DNA from: Lepidostoma basale
Lineage: Eukaryota > Arthropoda > Insecta > Trichoptera > Lepidostomatidae
NCBI GenBank assembly: GCA_022606425.2
Contig: JAHDVF020000732.1
Coordinates: 62,001 to 126,000, forward strand
Reading direction: 5' to 3'
Length of the DNA: 64,000 nt
Each line of letters opens with the position of its first letter. The stretch's first letter is position 1. Below are positions 54,685 through 64,000 of this stretch, one piece after another. A program made the translations under genes and the position numbers. The notes under the pieces were generated by a model that did no database searches, was not told the origin of the DNA, and saw only the letters and a list, made by a program, of their open reading frames with translations.

Positions 54685-54905
54685 ATCATCGTGCCATACA
54701 TGTACATCGTTTTCTCCGACTCCTAACGTGGCCGATATTTAGCGATTGATTGATTTGATCATTATTTCTTTCTTCACTCATTATTTTCATGTTTCTAAAC
54801 CATTTAATTGTCATTATATTGTTTACAACATTTCAACTTATATTTACATTTGATAATCATATACAGATGTACATAAATTCGTGAGATCTCATTTCTATAC
54901 ATCAC
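54685..54905 (-). mobile_element. LINE-A fragment, strongly decayed
   Basis: 'CATCGTGCCATACATGTACA', 'CTCCTAACGTGGCCGATATT' and 'GAGATCTCATTTCTATAC' follow the LINE-A order in reverse with many changes. The 3' terminus is missing. Confidence 0.65.
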
Positions 54906-55524
54906 TTCCACACACAATGAATTCAATATTAATATTGCCATATAATTTATTTTTTGTATAAGATTGTAAATATAAAACAAGCTGTTTGCGATAGTTAAGT
55001 ATGTAAAATGATTGTTTATCTGGTTATGAACCTCGCAGTTTGGATGTTGATTTATTCCAACAGTCTCATCTCGTTATTTTAATAAGATTACGTCTCCAAA
55101 GAGGCGTCACTCTGGTACGAGTAATCGCATTACCATCACCGGCATTTGACATTTCCCCATTATATTACTTCTCTGATAATTACAGATCATAGCAATCACA
55201 AATTAAATATCAGTTAAACGTTGATTGCGGCATTACAAGAGACGAACTGCTCGTGAAGTAAGAGTGGGTCTGCTCTGAGATGTACAAGTAATAGCGTGTT
55301 ATTCTATGCGTTGATTCTCTTCATGGAACAAGCGAAAATTATGTACATAATAACCATGCCTACGGTTAATTGTAAGGAGTTATGATATACAGTAAACACC
55401 ATAAAACTACCACTGGCGTAGTGCATCGAGTTTTCAAAGATTGAACTACGTCAAAATCAGGTAATTTAAAAATAAAAAGTCCATTGGTGTAATGTGTGCT
55501 CATAAATTATACACATATTCTTAT
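54906..55524. other. No gene seen
   Basis: AT-rich, then balanced at 55070-55300. No repeat or frame recognised. Confidence 0.45.
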
Positions 55525-55810
55525 TCTTAGTATAGGCCTCCCGACCTGTTTCTGAAGCTGCGAAGTCGATTCCTAGCTATCGATCCATCTATTTGGTGAT
55601 CTTGGCCGTGCAACACAATGAGAGGGAAACTGGAAGGATTCATTCTCCTCATGTGTGCAGACCAGCATCTTCTGTTTTGCCTATCCCACCTATCGACATC
55701 TTCGAACTCGCATATTTTCTATATCTTTCAGTTTCTTATTATATCTCGCAGTGTCTTGTAAACGTCCTTATTCTATCTAGTATTGTCTTGCCATGGATAC
55801 ACAAATACAT
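55525..55810 (-). mobile_element. LINE-C fragment, decayed
   Basis: The complement of 'CATCTATTTGGTGATCTTGG', 'TCTTCTGTTTTGCCTATCCC' and 'CATCTTCGAACTCGCATATT' follows the LINE-C order ('PPKRW', 'W...RRR', 'ICEVED'). No open frame. Confidence 0.55.
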
Positions 55811-56869
55811 AATATTAATTATCCACCACTAATAAATGAGTAAAACTCTTTTTGACTGAGGTTGATGTTGACGAGTATTTTTTGGTATTTTATATACAAG
55901 GCAATTTCTTTTTAAATTGTTGATAACAAATTCGGTACATTAATATTAAAATCAGAAATTGAAAATTTATTAAAAGTTCATGGCGAAATATTTAAAAGAC
56001 AAAAACACTTAAAATTTATTCATACCAATGACCCTTCTCTTTTGCAAATATTTTTGTACGGTTTTTATTCATGTTAAATACTCGTATAACCGAAACAATA
56101 GATTAACAAAATATACAAAAAGATTTTGTTCTTGTACTTATGTAACTAGCTTGTGCCTACCTCTCCGGAGACACGGTGTAATGATAAGTTCGTTATGTTT
56201 TGTGCAACTAAACAAAGGGAGGACTACACCCCTGCGCGCCTTACCCCATAACCTTTACACATAGCCTCTACGGCCTGGAACAGTGCCCTTTCGACATATT
56301 TATGCAAATTTAAGCAAATTAATCAATTTGTATGCTGATGGCTTGTTTACAAACTTACCGGCAAGCGGTTGTTGAAATTCGTCTGCGACTTGTCGGCATT
56401 CCCGCCAATTCGCACCCTCTACCCCCGGCCCATGGGCGGGATTGGCCCGACCTGCGATCGCTAAACCGCCGGCACTAAAGGGTGTTCGGGTGATTAATTA
56501 GAAGGATTCCGGCGACGAATTTGAATTCTGACCTTTCCTGGAATCTATTTTTTCGCCAACGGCATGTTTAATCAAGCAGATTTGAATATATCATTACAAA
56601 AGATGTCCCCTTCTCGAAATACACACGGCAACAATAAATGGGATTATGAAATGTAAGAAAACGTTCCGCCATTATATACTGCGCAGTCCCATGCAGTTGG
56701 TCATTGCATATCTGTATTGGATTATTCTAAAAAATATATTAAAATATATTGCCTATATTGACATTTAACATGTGAAAACCCCGTAATTGACACTGAATAT
56801 ATCCACAATTGAAATAAATTTATGAGAACTCACAGTAAGATCAAAATAACGAAAATCTTCTTAAGCCGA
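55811..56869. other. No gene; GC-rich island
   Basis: A LINE-A terminus scrap ('TGCCTACCTCTCCGGAGACA') lies at 56156-56190. 56340-56530 is GC-rich and repeat-free, with TTAATTAG at 56494-56501, and is a candidate conserved non-coding element. No supported frame. Confidence 0.4.
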
Positions 56870-57235
56870 TATTATCATATGGCATTGAGACTAGAACGGA
56901 TTTAACAAGACCGAAAAATAATTGCGGGTGTCAGAGATGCGGACGCTGAGGATGAGGGCAGGCTAGATTCTTCGAGATAGAGTGAGGAACACAGTTATCT
57001 TCGAAATCTGCACGATGAGAGATATTGTCAGATGGAGCAGACGTCGCAGAAGACACTAGCATGCGGATGGATTCTTCCGTAATCCCATGTGATGCATCAG
57101 ATTCGTATTGGCAACCGTGCCCCCGAAGACCACCAACAAGATGAAGGAATAGCTGGGAGTCAACTTCTCAAGAGAGGTCAGCTTAACAATAAGAACAGAC
57201 CAAAGGTCTAAAAAGAGAAGAAGAAGAAAAAATGT
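56870..57235 (+). mobile_element. LINE-C 3' end with (GAA)n tail
   Basis: The plus strand reads 'LPYGIETRTDLTRPKNN'-like, then 'TLRMRAG*ILRDRVRNTVI', 'DIVRWSRRRRRH', and ends in 'AAGAGAAGAAGAAGAA' at 57217-57231. Several frameshifts. It is the only plus-strand LINE-C in the window. Confidence 0.7.
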
Positions 57236-57362
57236 ATGGTTTTCTAACACAAAAAATATAAGCTTTAAAAAATAACGGAAAATGACGGAGTATAGTGAAA
57301 GTAAGATTGTGGGGATGCAAAATCTGTAATTAATACAAATAGAGTTCTACGAAGGAATTTTT

Positions 57363-57690
57363 TTTCTTCTTCTTCTTGTAATGTCACCTCCATGGTGCAT
57401 AGGATTTTAAGGAACCTTCTCTACCCGACTTTATCGCAAGCCTGATGCCTTACATCATCTTAATTGAGGCCCGCTTCTTTGACCTCGTCCTGCAGGGCTC
57501 TTCTCCAGGTAGCTCTAGGTCTGCCTCGCTTCCTCTTTTTCTCCATAGGGGACCAGTTTAGTGCGCCCTATGCGATGCAGGCTGGGTTTCGTACCAGGGT
57601 GTGACCGAACCACAGCCATTTGCATCTAGCGACTTGTTCTCTGGTTGGCTTTTCACCTGCCATGGTCCAGAGATCGGCATTTGATACTGT
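57363..57690 (-). mobile_element. LINE-E 3' end
   Basis: (GAA)n complement at 57365-57376, then the complement of the conserved LINE-E end ('AGGGCTCTTCTCCAGGTAGC', 'CTAGGTCTGCCTCGCTTCCT') back to the 'INRCL..I' region at about 57690, where it stops. Confidence 0.8.
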
Positions 57691-57839
57691 TTGGTATTAT
57701 TAATAGTTATACAATATCAATTATCGAATTTATATTAAGGTGTTTCATCAATTTTCTACCAACTGCGGTGGAATACATGACGATTATTCTGTCAAATTTC
57801 ATTCAGTCTTTGCGTGTTCTTCTGAAAAAATATAAGTAT

Positions 57840-58215
57840 TATTCTTCTTCTTCTTTGCTAGCCTTTTTCCCTCCACTGCTGGACCTTCATCCTCTTTCAA
57901 TTTCTTCCACTCGTCTCTATCCTGCCCCTTTTGTATCCAAGATTTTCCAACCCTTTTGATAATATCATCGGTCCATCTCATCGGTGGCCTTCCGACACTT
58001 CGCCTATTTTCCCATGGTCTCCAACTGAGTATCCTGGGTGCCCATCTGTTGCCACCCTGTCTAGCCAAGTGTACAGCCCATTGCCATTTCAATTTTGCCA
58101 CTCGGTCTATGACGTCAGCAACCCTGGTGCAGCGTCTGATTTCTTCATTTCTTATGCGGTCATTCAAGCTATACACCAAGTATCTGTCTTTCCATGGACC
58201 TCTGTATTATTATAT
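57840..58215 (-). mobile_element. LINE-F 3' end
   Basis: Minus-strand frame 57799-58179: 'YSLNDRIRNEEIRRCTRVAD', 'VIDRVAKLKWQWAVHLARQG', 'NRRSVGRPPMRWTDDIIKRV' and 'WIQKGQDRDEWKKLKE', then a (GAA)n complement (57842-57855). The 126-codon open frame is well preserved; the tail type is common in insect RTE-like elements. The plus-strand frames over it are shadows. Confidence 0.85.
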
Positions 58216-58867
58216 ATTTTTTTACAAATGCTTCAATTGTCTATAAAATGCTAACTAATCGATTTAGGTGGGATCTTCCACGGTCCGATTAGTTTATCTA
58301 GTGGCGCGTTTAGAAAACCTAACAACGGGAGATTTATATTGCCTCTCGCACGACGTGCGGTGAGCAGATCGCGTGCTTGTTTCCGTAACGTGTGTACACC
58401 TCCCGCGGGAGAAAAAGGAACAAATACGTTCTTTAGTCCCATGTTGTCTGGCCGTTACTTGCATTTATTCAACTACACACTTGAAGTTAACAAATACTCA
58501 TTATTGTTCTGTAAATGAAAACTGGATAATAAATCTTATTTTACTGTTCTAAATAGTTATTTATGCAAGGAAGGTTCTTCCATGTGTGGTGTTATTATAA
58601 CTTTTTCATCTGGCCAAACCTTCCAATACAATGGCTAGTGGAATAGCAGATATAAAAACAAGATATGTACGACTAGCTTGCCATTGACGTTAAGAAGAAA
58701 AATAAATTTTATATAATGAATATAATTAAATAATATAGACTCTATGTTTTTCAAAAATGACTCATCTTTTATGGTATTATTAAAAATCGCAATATTCATT
58801 ATCAAGAATGCTTTTCCAACCCATCACTACTTTTTATCATATAACTTTTGTCTGTTCATAACCCTTG
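58216..58867. other. No supported gene
   Basis: 58255-58445 is GC-richer with a 63-codon minus frame that has no recognised domain. 'ACTAGCTTGCCATTGACGTT' at 58672-58691 recurs at about 60605. Confidence 0.4.
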
Positions 58868-59229
58868 TTTTGTGTTATTAATTAACTAACCTACTACTAA
58901 CCAACACGCCGTCTCAAAGAGGTAGGCAGAAAAAATGGACAGCCACACTGTTCTTACTTGACATACTTCTGTTACTTCCTCAACATTCGTACATCTTGCC
59001 ATGCACGCACGTCGATTTCTCCGACTCAGTCAACATGACCGACATTTCATAATTGATTTATTTCATTCCTTTACTTATAGTTTCGTTTACGTTGCTTGGA
59101 TGTACTTTATTTACCATTTTTTCTTCATTTTTATTTCCATGTGCCCAAACCTTATTGATCGATGATAAATATTGATTCTTTACTTATTTTATTCATAACA
59201 CTTACTTTGTCATATCAATTTTGTGTTAT
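58868..59229 (-). mobile_element. LINE-A copy with 11-bp TSD
   Basis: TTTTGTGTTAT at 58868-58878 and 59219-59229 flanks a reverse LINE-A starting with (TAAC)-like repeats and 'CCAACACGCCGTCTC'. It extends with deletions to the 'MNKI..' region. Many frameshifts indicate an old insertion. Confidence 0.8.
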
Positions 59230-60700
59230 CAATTCATCCTACAATAAATAGTACATCCTTCCTCTATAATGTCTCGTCCGCCGTATCTGTTTAAAATGTC
59301 TTCATTGACAAATTGATGAAATTATATTACACACTTTTATAAATTGCTTTAAATTTTAAATCACACTTGTGATGGGTTTATAATGTTGGAAATCTCTCAG
59401 CACTTACCTAGCAACCAGCTGAAATCACGAGAGAGGCCCTCTCGAAACAAATTGACGTTTTCAAATATTTTTAGCGTCCCCCCTCCCTCGCCGAAGTGTT
59501 CCGCTGAACACACAGCGTAATGCTATGAAAAAATAAAAGAAGCTTTCCTTGTTTGTTGTACTGCGAACCCCATTGACAAATCAGTATGCGAAAACACGTT
59601 TCACATTAGTTCGAGAGAGGTTCAATTTTTCCCCGCAAGAAAAGTACTATTAGGGAAATTTCTTTAAAAGAGTATTATAACGCCCGATTGAAAATCAATT
59701 TCAAAAGCAGACATGATAAATTTCGTATTATAAAACAATCTCGGAAGAGTTTATCCCTCGCGCACAAAACTTGTAATTTTCAAAGGCAAGATTTTCGTCA
59801 AAGGACTTTCAAATGAAGGACTAATCTTTGGGAAATTTATTATCATATTAGTTTATTTTTTGTTTTAGTTCAATATTGTACAGTTTATTTTTACTTTACA
59901 ACAAACTTTGCTATCTGAGAAAAATCTGTGTTTTTGGAGTGAATCGAACAGAATATGTAATATTGCTTAGTAAGATTAAACTCAGTACAATAAATTTTAA
60001 ATCATATAATTTAAAATTTCTTATGGGTAATAGTTATTATTATGTCCGCTAATTTAAATAATCTCTTTGGCTTTTCTTATTAGTATCAATTTCGAGTATT
60101 TTGCTTTTAAAGGTAATCAAAAATATTGTTTATAATAAAAAATAATATACTCAAAATACTCGTATAAGTAATTAATAAGAGTTTAAAAAAATGTAGAAAT
60201 ATTTATTTAAAATAATATTGTATAACAAGGAGTCCTCAAAAATAAGAGACTCTTCTTTCATTCTTTTTAATTTCTTTTCTTATCAGTGCAAGTTACAGAG
60301 CAAGGAAAATCCGGTTTGTGGGGCATGGTTGCTTCAAGATACAGATGTAGAGAATAGTAAAATACTGAAGGATACCATCTCATCTTGTCCCTGAATCTAC
60401 CAACGCTTGTGCGCATTTAACTCAGGGTCCTTCGGCTTCTCTTACTTGTGATCTAGAGGTAAGATCTTCTTGGATAACGTCCAGTTTAGGCTATCTTGAC
60501 TATAACACCCGACGTCCCTGAAAACGACACACGTCCGCCGAAACTTCTACCATAATGGAAAGAGCAAAGAAGATATATGATATTTTAGAACCATCCCTAC
60601 AAAACTAGCTTGCCATTGATAAGACAAAGAAGAATATCTTGTTAAGGTATCCATAGCTTTAATCATATTCGTCCAATCTGTTGATTTTACTGAACCGCTG
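59230..60700. other. No gene seen
   Basis: Balanced or GC-richer patches at 59400-59530 and 60300-60560 in AT-rich sequence. 'ACTAGCTTGCCATTGATAAG' at about 60605 repeats the 58672 motif. No coding support. Confidence 0.4.
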
Positions 60701-60782
60701 CGCTGGTGAAGTGGTGTTTAACAAACTCTAATTTTAACAGTTAAATTAAATAACTTTGTTTTTGTATCACAATTGTATTTTA

Positions 60783-60826
60783 AGCGAGAGCTGTTTCATC
60801 AACCTTTGTTGACATAATCAGGTGTT
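60783..60826 (-). ncRNA. Hammerhead-like hairpin, minus strand
   Basis: Minus strand: CTGATTA (60821-60815, one change from CTGATGA), an extra T, stem II GTCAAC/GTTGAT with AAAG loop, GAA, then ACAGCTCT (two changes from the ACAGCTGT palindrome) and C. Sister of 32603-32665; probably inactive. A facing scrap (about 60692-60722) suggests a former foldback. Confidence 0.5.
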
Positions 60827-60962
60827 ACAACAATATATCAAATGTTGACATTTGATTTTTTTTGAAAATTTGAATTTTCGTGATTTTTCGAATCTTAATG
60901 GGCATTTGTTTCTATAGGAACAAATATACTACCAAATTTAATAGTTTAAAATGTTAAGGTAA

Positions 60963-60995
60963 CATAGTGTTTCGGCCAAAACAATGGACTATTTA
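60963..60995 (+). repeat. Single copy of the 32717 foldback arm
   Basis: CATAGTGTTTCGGCC, then AAAACAATGGACTATTTA matches the uninterrupted arm reconstructed from 32717-32795. Confidence 0.65.
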
Positions 60996-61008
60996 ACTCT
61001 AATTTAAT

Positions 61009-61679
61009 TTAAGTATCATAATTATAAAGCACAAAACAACATATGTCATCATGAAGATCAAAACAGTAAATTTTGTAAACTTTTAAACCAATTTTTACAT
61101 ATAAATTGATTTTATATCCACAATTTCCATTAAATCCCGTGAGCCTAATTTGAGGAAGAAAGGGTTCAGCTGAAACATTTTGTTTTGTGGAAAAAATTGT
61201 ATTTTTTGTGAAAGTAAATCCCCTTGTAGCGCACGTTGATTTATTCCAGCATATTTTCTCCTGTGGATTAAATTTAAGCCAAAATGCCTCCAAACATATA
61301 CACGCAACACCCTCTAAAAGGCGGTGTGTGATTTTATTACGTTTGGAAAAGCTGATGGGTGTACCTTGAAAATCGGGACATCGAAATGTCAGAGAATTCA
61401 CAACGAAAGCTTAGTCCTGCAGAAGAAAAAATATAAAACTATTGTTTTGTACGTTTACATGCGTTTACTATTTAAATGGTTGTACAAGATAGTATTTTAT
61501 TAAGGTACTAACTCCAGAAACAATAAACATACAATACTATACTAAAATAATAATGGAAATCTGAATAACAAGCGATTAAAATGTTTGTTTACTTCTATGT
61601 TATGAAAGATATATTTTACTATTCTACTTCCATATATTTTACTTCTCTAGATACATACTAGAGGTAAATTTCTTTAGAC
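61009..61679. other. Unrecognised open frame, no gene supported
   Basis: A 130-codon minus-strand frame (61009-61401) is the longest in the window not explained by a repeat. It has several cysteines, but I recognise no domain, signal peptide or repeat, and a shorter frame overlaps it. It could be an exon of an unknown gene or chance. Confidence 0.25.
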
Positions 61680-61920
61680 TTATTATTAAAATTCTTTAAA
61701 AATTCGCCTTCTTTGAGAGGTAACCATATTTATGTTCTGGATGATTGACTTCGACAGCTTCAGTACATACTGTTTTATCTCCAAACGTGCAGAACCAATG
61801 TGCCACTGGTGATACCGCTGGGGAGAGTAATCAAACTGCTGAAGCTTTTGAGATCGACATTTTTCATTTTGATGAAACAAAAAGAAAATACTCTAAACTT
61901 CGAGGAGTGTTTAGCCCCAT
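61680..61920 (+). mobile_element. LINE-L fragment
   Basis: 'ACTGTTTTATCTCCAAACGT', 'GCAGAACCAATGTGCCACTG', 'GATACCGCTGGGGAGAGTAA' and 'GAGATCGACATTTTTCATTT' follow the LINE-L coding end. It stops at about 61920 before the 3' UTR. Confidence 0.8.
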
Positions 61921-62049
61921 TAGCGTCGTGCTTCTTCATGTATAACTCGTATGTCGATGCATTCTTCGGCGACTTAAATGTAATCATTTTGTGGTTTTTG
62001 GATAATGAAAAAAATAAAATATGACGATTTTCTTATGAATACCGTTTTT

Positions 62050-62150
62050 TTCAGTAATTAGTTTATTATTCGCGACATGTTTCGAATGTTTTTCACCAAC
62101 GATATAAACTGTTTATATCGTTCTCCTATACTATTTCGTCAGTGTTTTAA
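62050..62150 (-). ncRNA. HHR-like sequence with expanded stem II
   Basis: The minus strand has CTGACGA (62142-62136), an extra A, then a long insert dominated by the 12-bp hairpin AACGATATAAAC/GTTTATATCGTT (complement of 62098-62123), followed by CGAAACATGTC (GAA at 62073-62071, palindrome ACATGT). Core pieces are intact but no good stem I is seen, so this is only a relative. Confidence 0.4.
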
Positions 62151-63174
62151 TTATGGAATTCCATAGTATTAACGCCTTTAGTTTATAAAAAAAGAATTTG
62201 AATTTGAAAAAATTAAACTTATCAACATTATACACATATTATGATGCATTTGTTCAAATTTTTAGTGTAACGAGCTGTGAACAGCCATAAAGTTTCCGCC
62301 CTCCAAGTACCCAATCGGGTGTACTCCCTCCTACCCCCCGCAGGCCCGGTTACGGTAGGCGGCGGAGACCGCATTATCACCCAGATAATCGTACGCGAGC
62401 CTTAACAACCGTAAAACACCAATTAACCCCTCGCTCCCCGCGCGGCGGAAACTTTGCAATTCTGGCTGCTAACCGAAACAAGCTAACCTATTACCGGTGG
62501 ACGAGCAAGCTTGATGCTGCTGCGCCGGTGTCTGCAATTATAGACGGACGGCTTTCGATTAAACAAATATTGTTTTATAAACAACAATTTTTCGTCGATT
62601 TGAATGAAAATAATAGGTTATTAATTTGTATGAAAAAACGATAGTTTTTAAAGGGCTAAACAATGGGCTATTTAAGTTTTTTTTTAAATTACCATATGTA
62701 TTTACTTTTTAGTGATTTCACCTAACTTATAGCCGAACAAGTATATAAAATTATAATGAACATTATGGTAAACAGTTGGTATCATCTGAGTGATTACGGC
62801 GCCCCTTAATGGTATAGTTCCTAGTCACCGTTAATGGTCATTGCGGGACCACGGCGACCGTTTCGGACCGCTCCGGTCCCGCGGTGGACATTCCCTTCGC
62901 ATAATAGGACCGCCCGGCAGCCAATGCCCGCCGCTCCGACCACACGGTTATTACTTCCGTTTCATAATGGATACATGATCACGAGTTACCTAGTCAAAGT
63001 TTGACGTGCTGGCTCATTAGAGCGTGCTCCTTGATTAACTCGTCTTGCCTCGTGAACTTTGCTAATTTTGTATTGTAAACTCGTGCTGTTAATCTGATTT
63101 AATGATACTGTAAAACATCATTTATACACAACACTATTATATATTACAAAATATAGAGTGTTCGTGGAGTGAGA
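62151..63174. other. No gene; two GC-rich islands
   Basis: 62280-62560 and 62800-62980 are GC/CpG-rich, repeat-free and without open frames, in otherwise AT-rich sequence. Candidates for conserved regulatory DNA or an unrecognised non-coding exon. Confidence 0.4.
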
Positions 63175-63385
63175 CAAATCAAATCGGTTTATTTTCTCAA
63201 AAGGTATTACAAACAAAAATATAGTTTAAGGCATCTATTGACAACTTGTAAAATTTAACATATAATACCAGGAACGCATGAGAGATGGTTCGACTTTAGG
63301 AATACAATATACTCTCTAAAGTCAAGAGTATTTGTCTTCTGAACTTACTTTGACTTATATTAATCAGGTCGATTTATGAGATTTT
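63175..63385 (-). mobile_element. LINE-L 3' end
   Basis: 'CAAATCAAATCGGTTTATTT' (complement of the AATAAAC...TTGATTTG end), 'CCAGGAACGCATGAGAGATG' and 'CAAGAGTATTTGTCTTCTGA' follow the LINE-L 3' UTR and coding end in reverse, to about 63385. Confidence 0.8.
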
Positions 63386-63474
63386 TGAGATAAAATGTTT
63401 TTTTTTTTTAAATAAATGGTGGTCGTAATCAAAATTTTATCTTTATTAATCAGTGAACATTGTTATGGAAATAC

Positions 63475-63885
63475 TAAAATACTGAGAAATTTTTTTAGAG
63501 CCACGCTAAAATACTGAGAAAAATTTTTGGACCCACGCTGGAGGATGGGACTTTCAGAATTAAAAGAAACCTTGAACTCGAAGAACTAATTAACTAGGAA
63601 ACAATAGTGAGATTCTGTAAGTCTCAATGCCTACAGTGGGTAGGCCATGTGGAAAGAATGCCAGAGTGTAGAACACCACAAATTATATCACCGAGAGGCA
63701 GAGGCAGATCGAGAAAAAGATGGGCGGAGTGCGTGGAATAAGATTGGGAGAAAATAGAAGGAGCTGGGGAATGGAGAGAGATGGCCAGAGACAGAAGTCA
63801 GTGGAGGACCGTTGTGGAGGAGGTCAAGTCCCACACCGGGATGTAGCGCCGAGAAATGAATGAATGAAATGATGAACATAACAGG
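63475..63885 (+). mobile_element. LINE-K 3' end
   Basis: The plus strand reads 'KILRKIFGPTLEDGTFRIKR', 'LQWVGHVERMPECRTPQII' and 'RGRGRSRKRWAECVE', stop, 'DWEKIEGAGEWREMARDRSQ', 'WRTVVEEVKSHTGM', then an (ATGA)n-like tail at about 63858-63880. Well-preserved tail, single copy here. The minus-strand frame 63688-63879 is a shadow. Confidence 0.85.
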
Positions 63886-64000
63886 AACTTATTATGAAAA
63901 CAGAAACTAGACCTGTCTGTCTATATTAGGTAATACTAGACGGACACATCATACATTTTAATAATTTTAATTGATAAATTCCAAAAGAAATGCAATTTAC

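Noticed and set aside
55898..56100. PLE RT remnant from a lysine-rich frame
   Set aside because: A short AT-driven frame without any diagnostic motif.
61009..61401. 130-codon minus-strand frame as a host gene
   Set aside because: No recognised domain, no clear start context, and overlapping frames; kept only as an unexplained open frame.

Overview
This is AT-rich animal DNA, almost certainly from an insect. The signs are an interstitial (TTAGG)n tract, tRNA-derived SINEs, many short decayed LINE tails of types common in insect genomes, and Penelope-like element (PLE) debris carrying hammerhead-type ribozyme hairpins. I cannot fix the order; a lepidopteran-like genome is one reasonable guess. 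I find no convincing host gene exon. No open frame is long, and nearly every frame that makes sense as protein is the decayed 3' end of a retrotransposon. The window therefore reads as intergenic or deep-intronic sequence filled by repeats. There is no prokaryotic signal: no operons, ribosome binding sites, CRISPR, rRNA or intact tRNA.

Names used here for repeat families, all mine. LINE-A: RT-encoding non-LTR element whose 3' end reads ...GACGGCGTGATGG followed by (TTAG)n, T-run or (TTG)n; about 17 fragments, the best at 6517-7700 with an RT YADD box. LINE-B: about 170 bp 3' end sharing the LINE-A terminus. LINE-C: tail with 'RPPKRW'-type motif and (GAA)n end. LINE-D to LINE-K and LINE-N: other tails, seen one to four times each. 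LINE-L: coding 3' end, 3' UTR with AATAAA, then (TTGA)n; five copies. SINE: tRNA-derived, three copies. R330: unclassified repeat of about 330 bp, two copies. HHR: hammerhead-like hairpins, often sitting in the loop of a large palindrome. P: one HHR-bearing family with a foldback copy that has a target-site duplication.

Layout: 1-6500 has LINE tails, an inverted LINE-B pair and a 74-bp-arm perfect palindrome with a hammerhead core in its loop (3994-4183). 6517-7700 is the RT fragment. 9490-16660 holds foldbacks, LINE-A copies (one with a twin-priming-like inversion), a SINE, and the end of a PLE GIY-YIG reading frame followed about 240 bp later by a hammerhead-like hairpin. 17460-31520 is dominated by LINE-C/D/E/H/J/L tails, a candidate solo LTR (25359-25892) and a minus-strand hammerhead-like hairpin. 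32380-44560 has more HHR palindromes, LINE-E, a LINE-A nested in LINE-L with its target-site duplication, and the telomere-like tract. 45590-54480 has a SINE, a foldback nested in LINE-L, the best folded hammerhead (50097-50142) and a PLE repeat cluster split by a LINE-A insertion. 54685-63885 has further LINE tails plus GC-rich, repeat-free islands that may be regulatory.

The main biological story is layered retrotransposition: several insertions can be ordered by their target-site duplications, and PLE-type hammerhead hairpins recur in different sequence families while keeping the same architecture: a CTGANGA core, one extra nucleotide, stem II, GAA, then a short palindrome.
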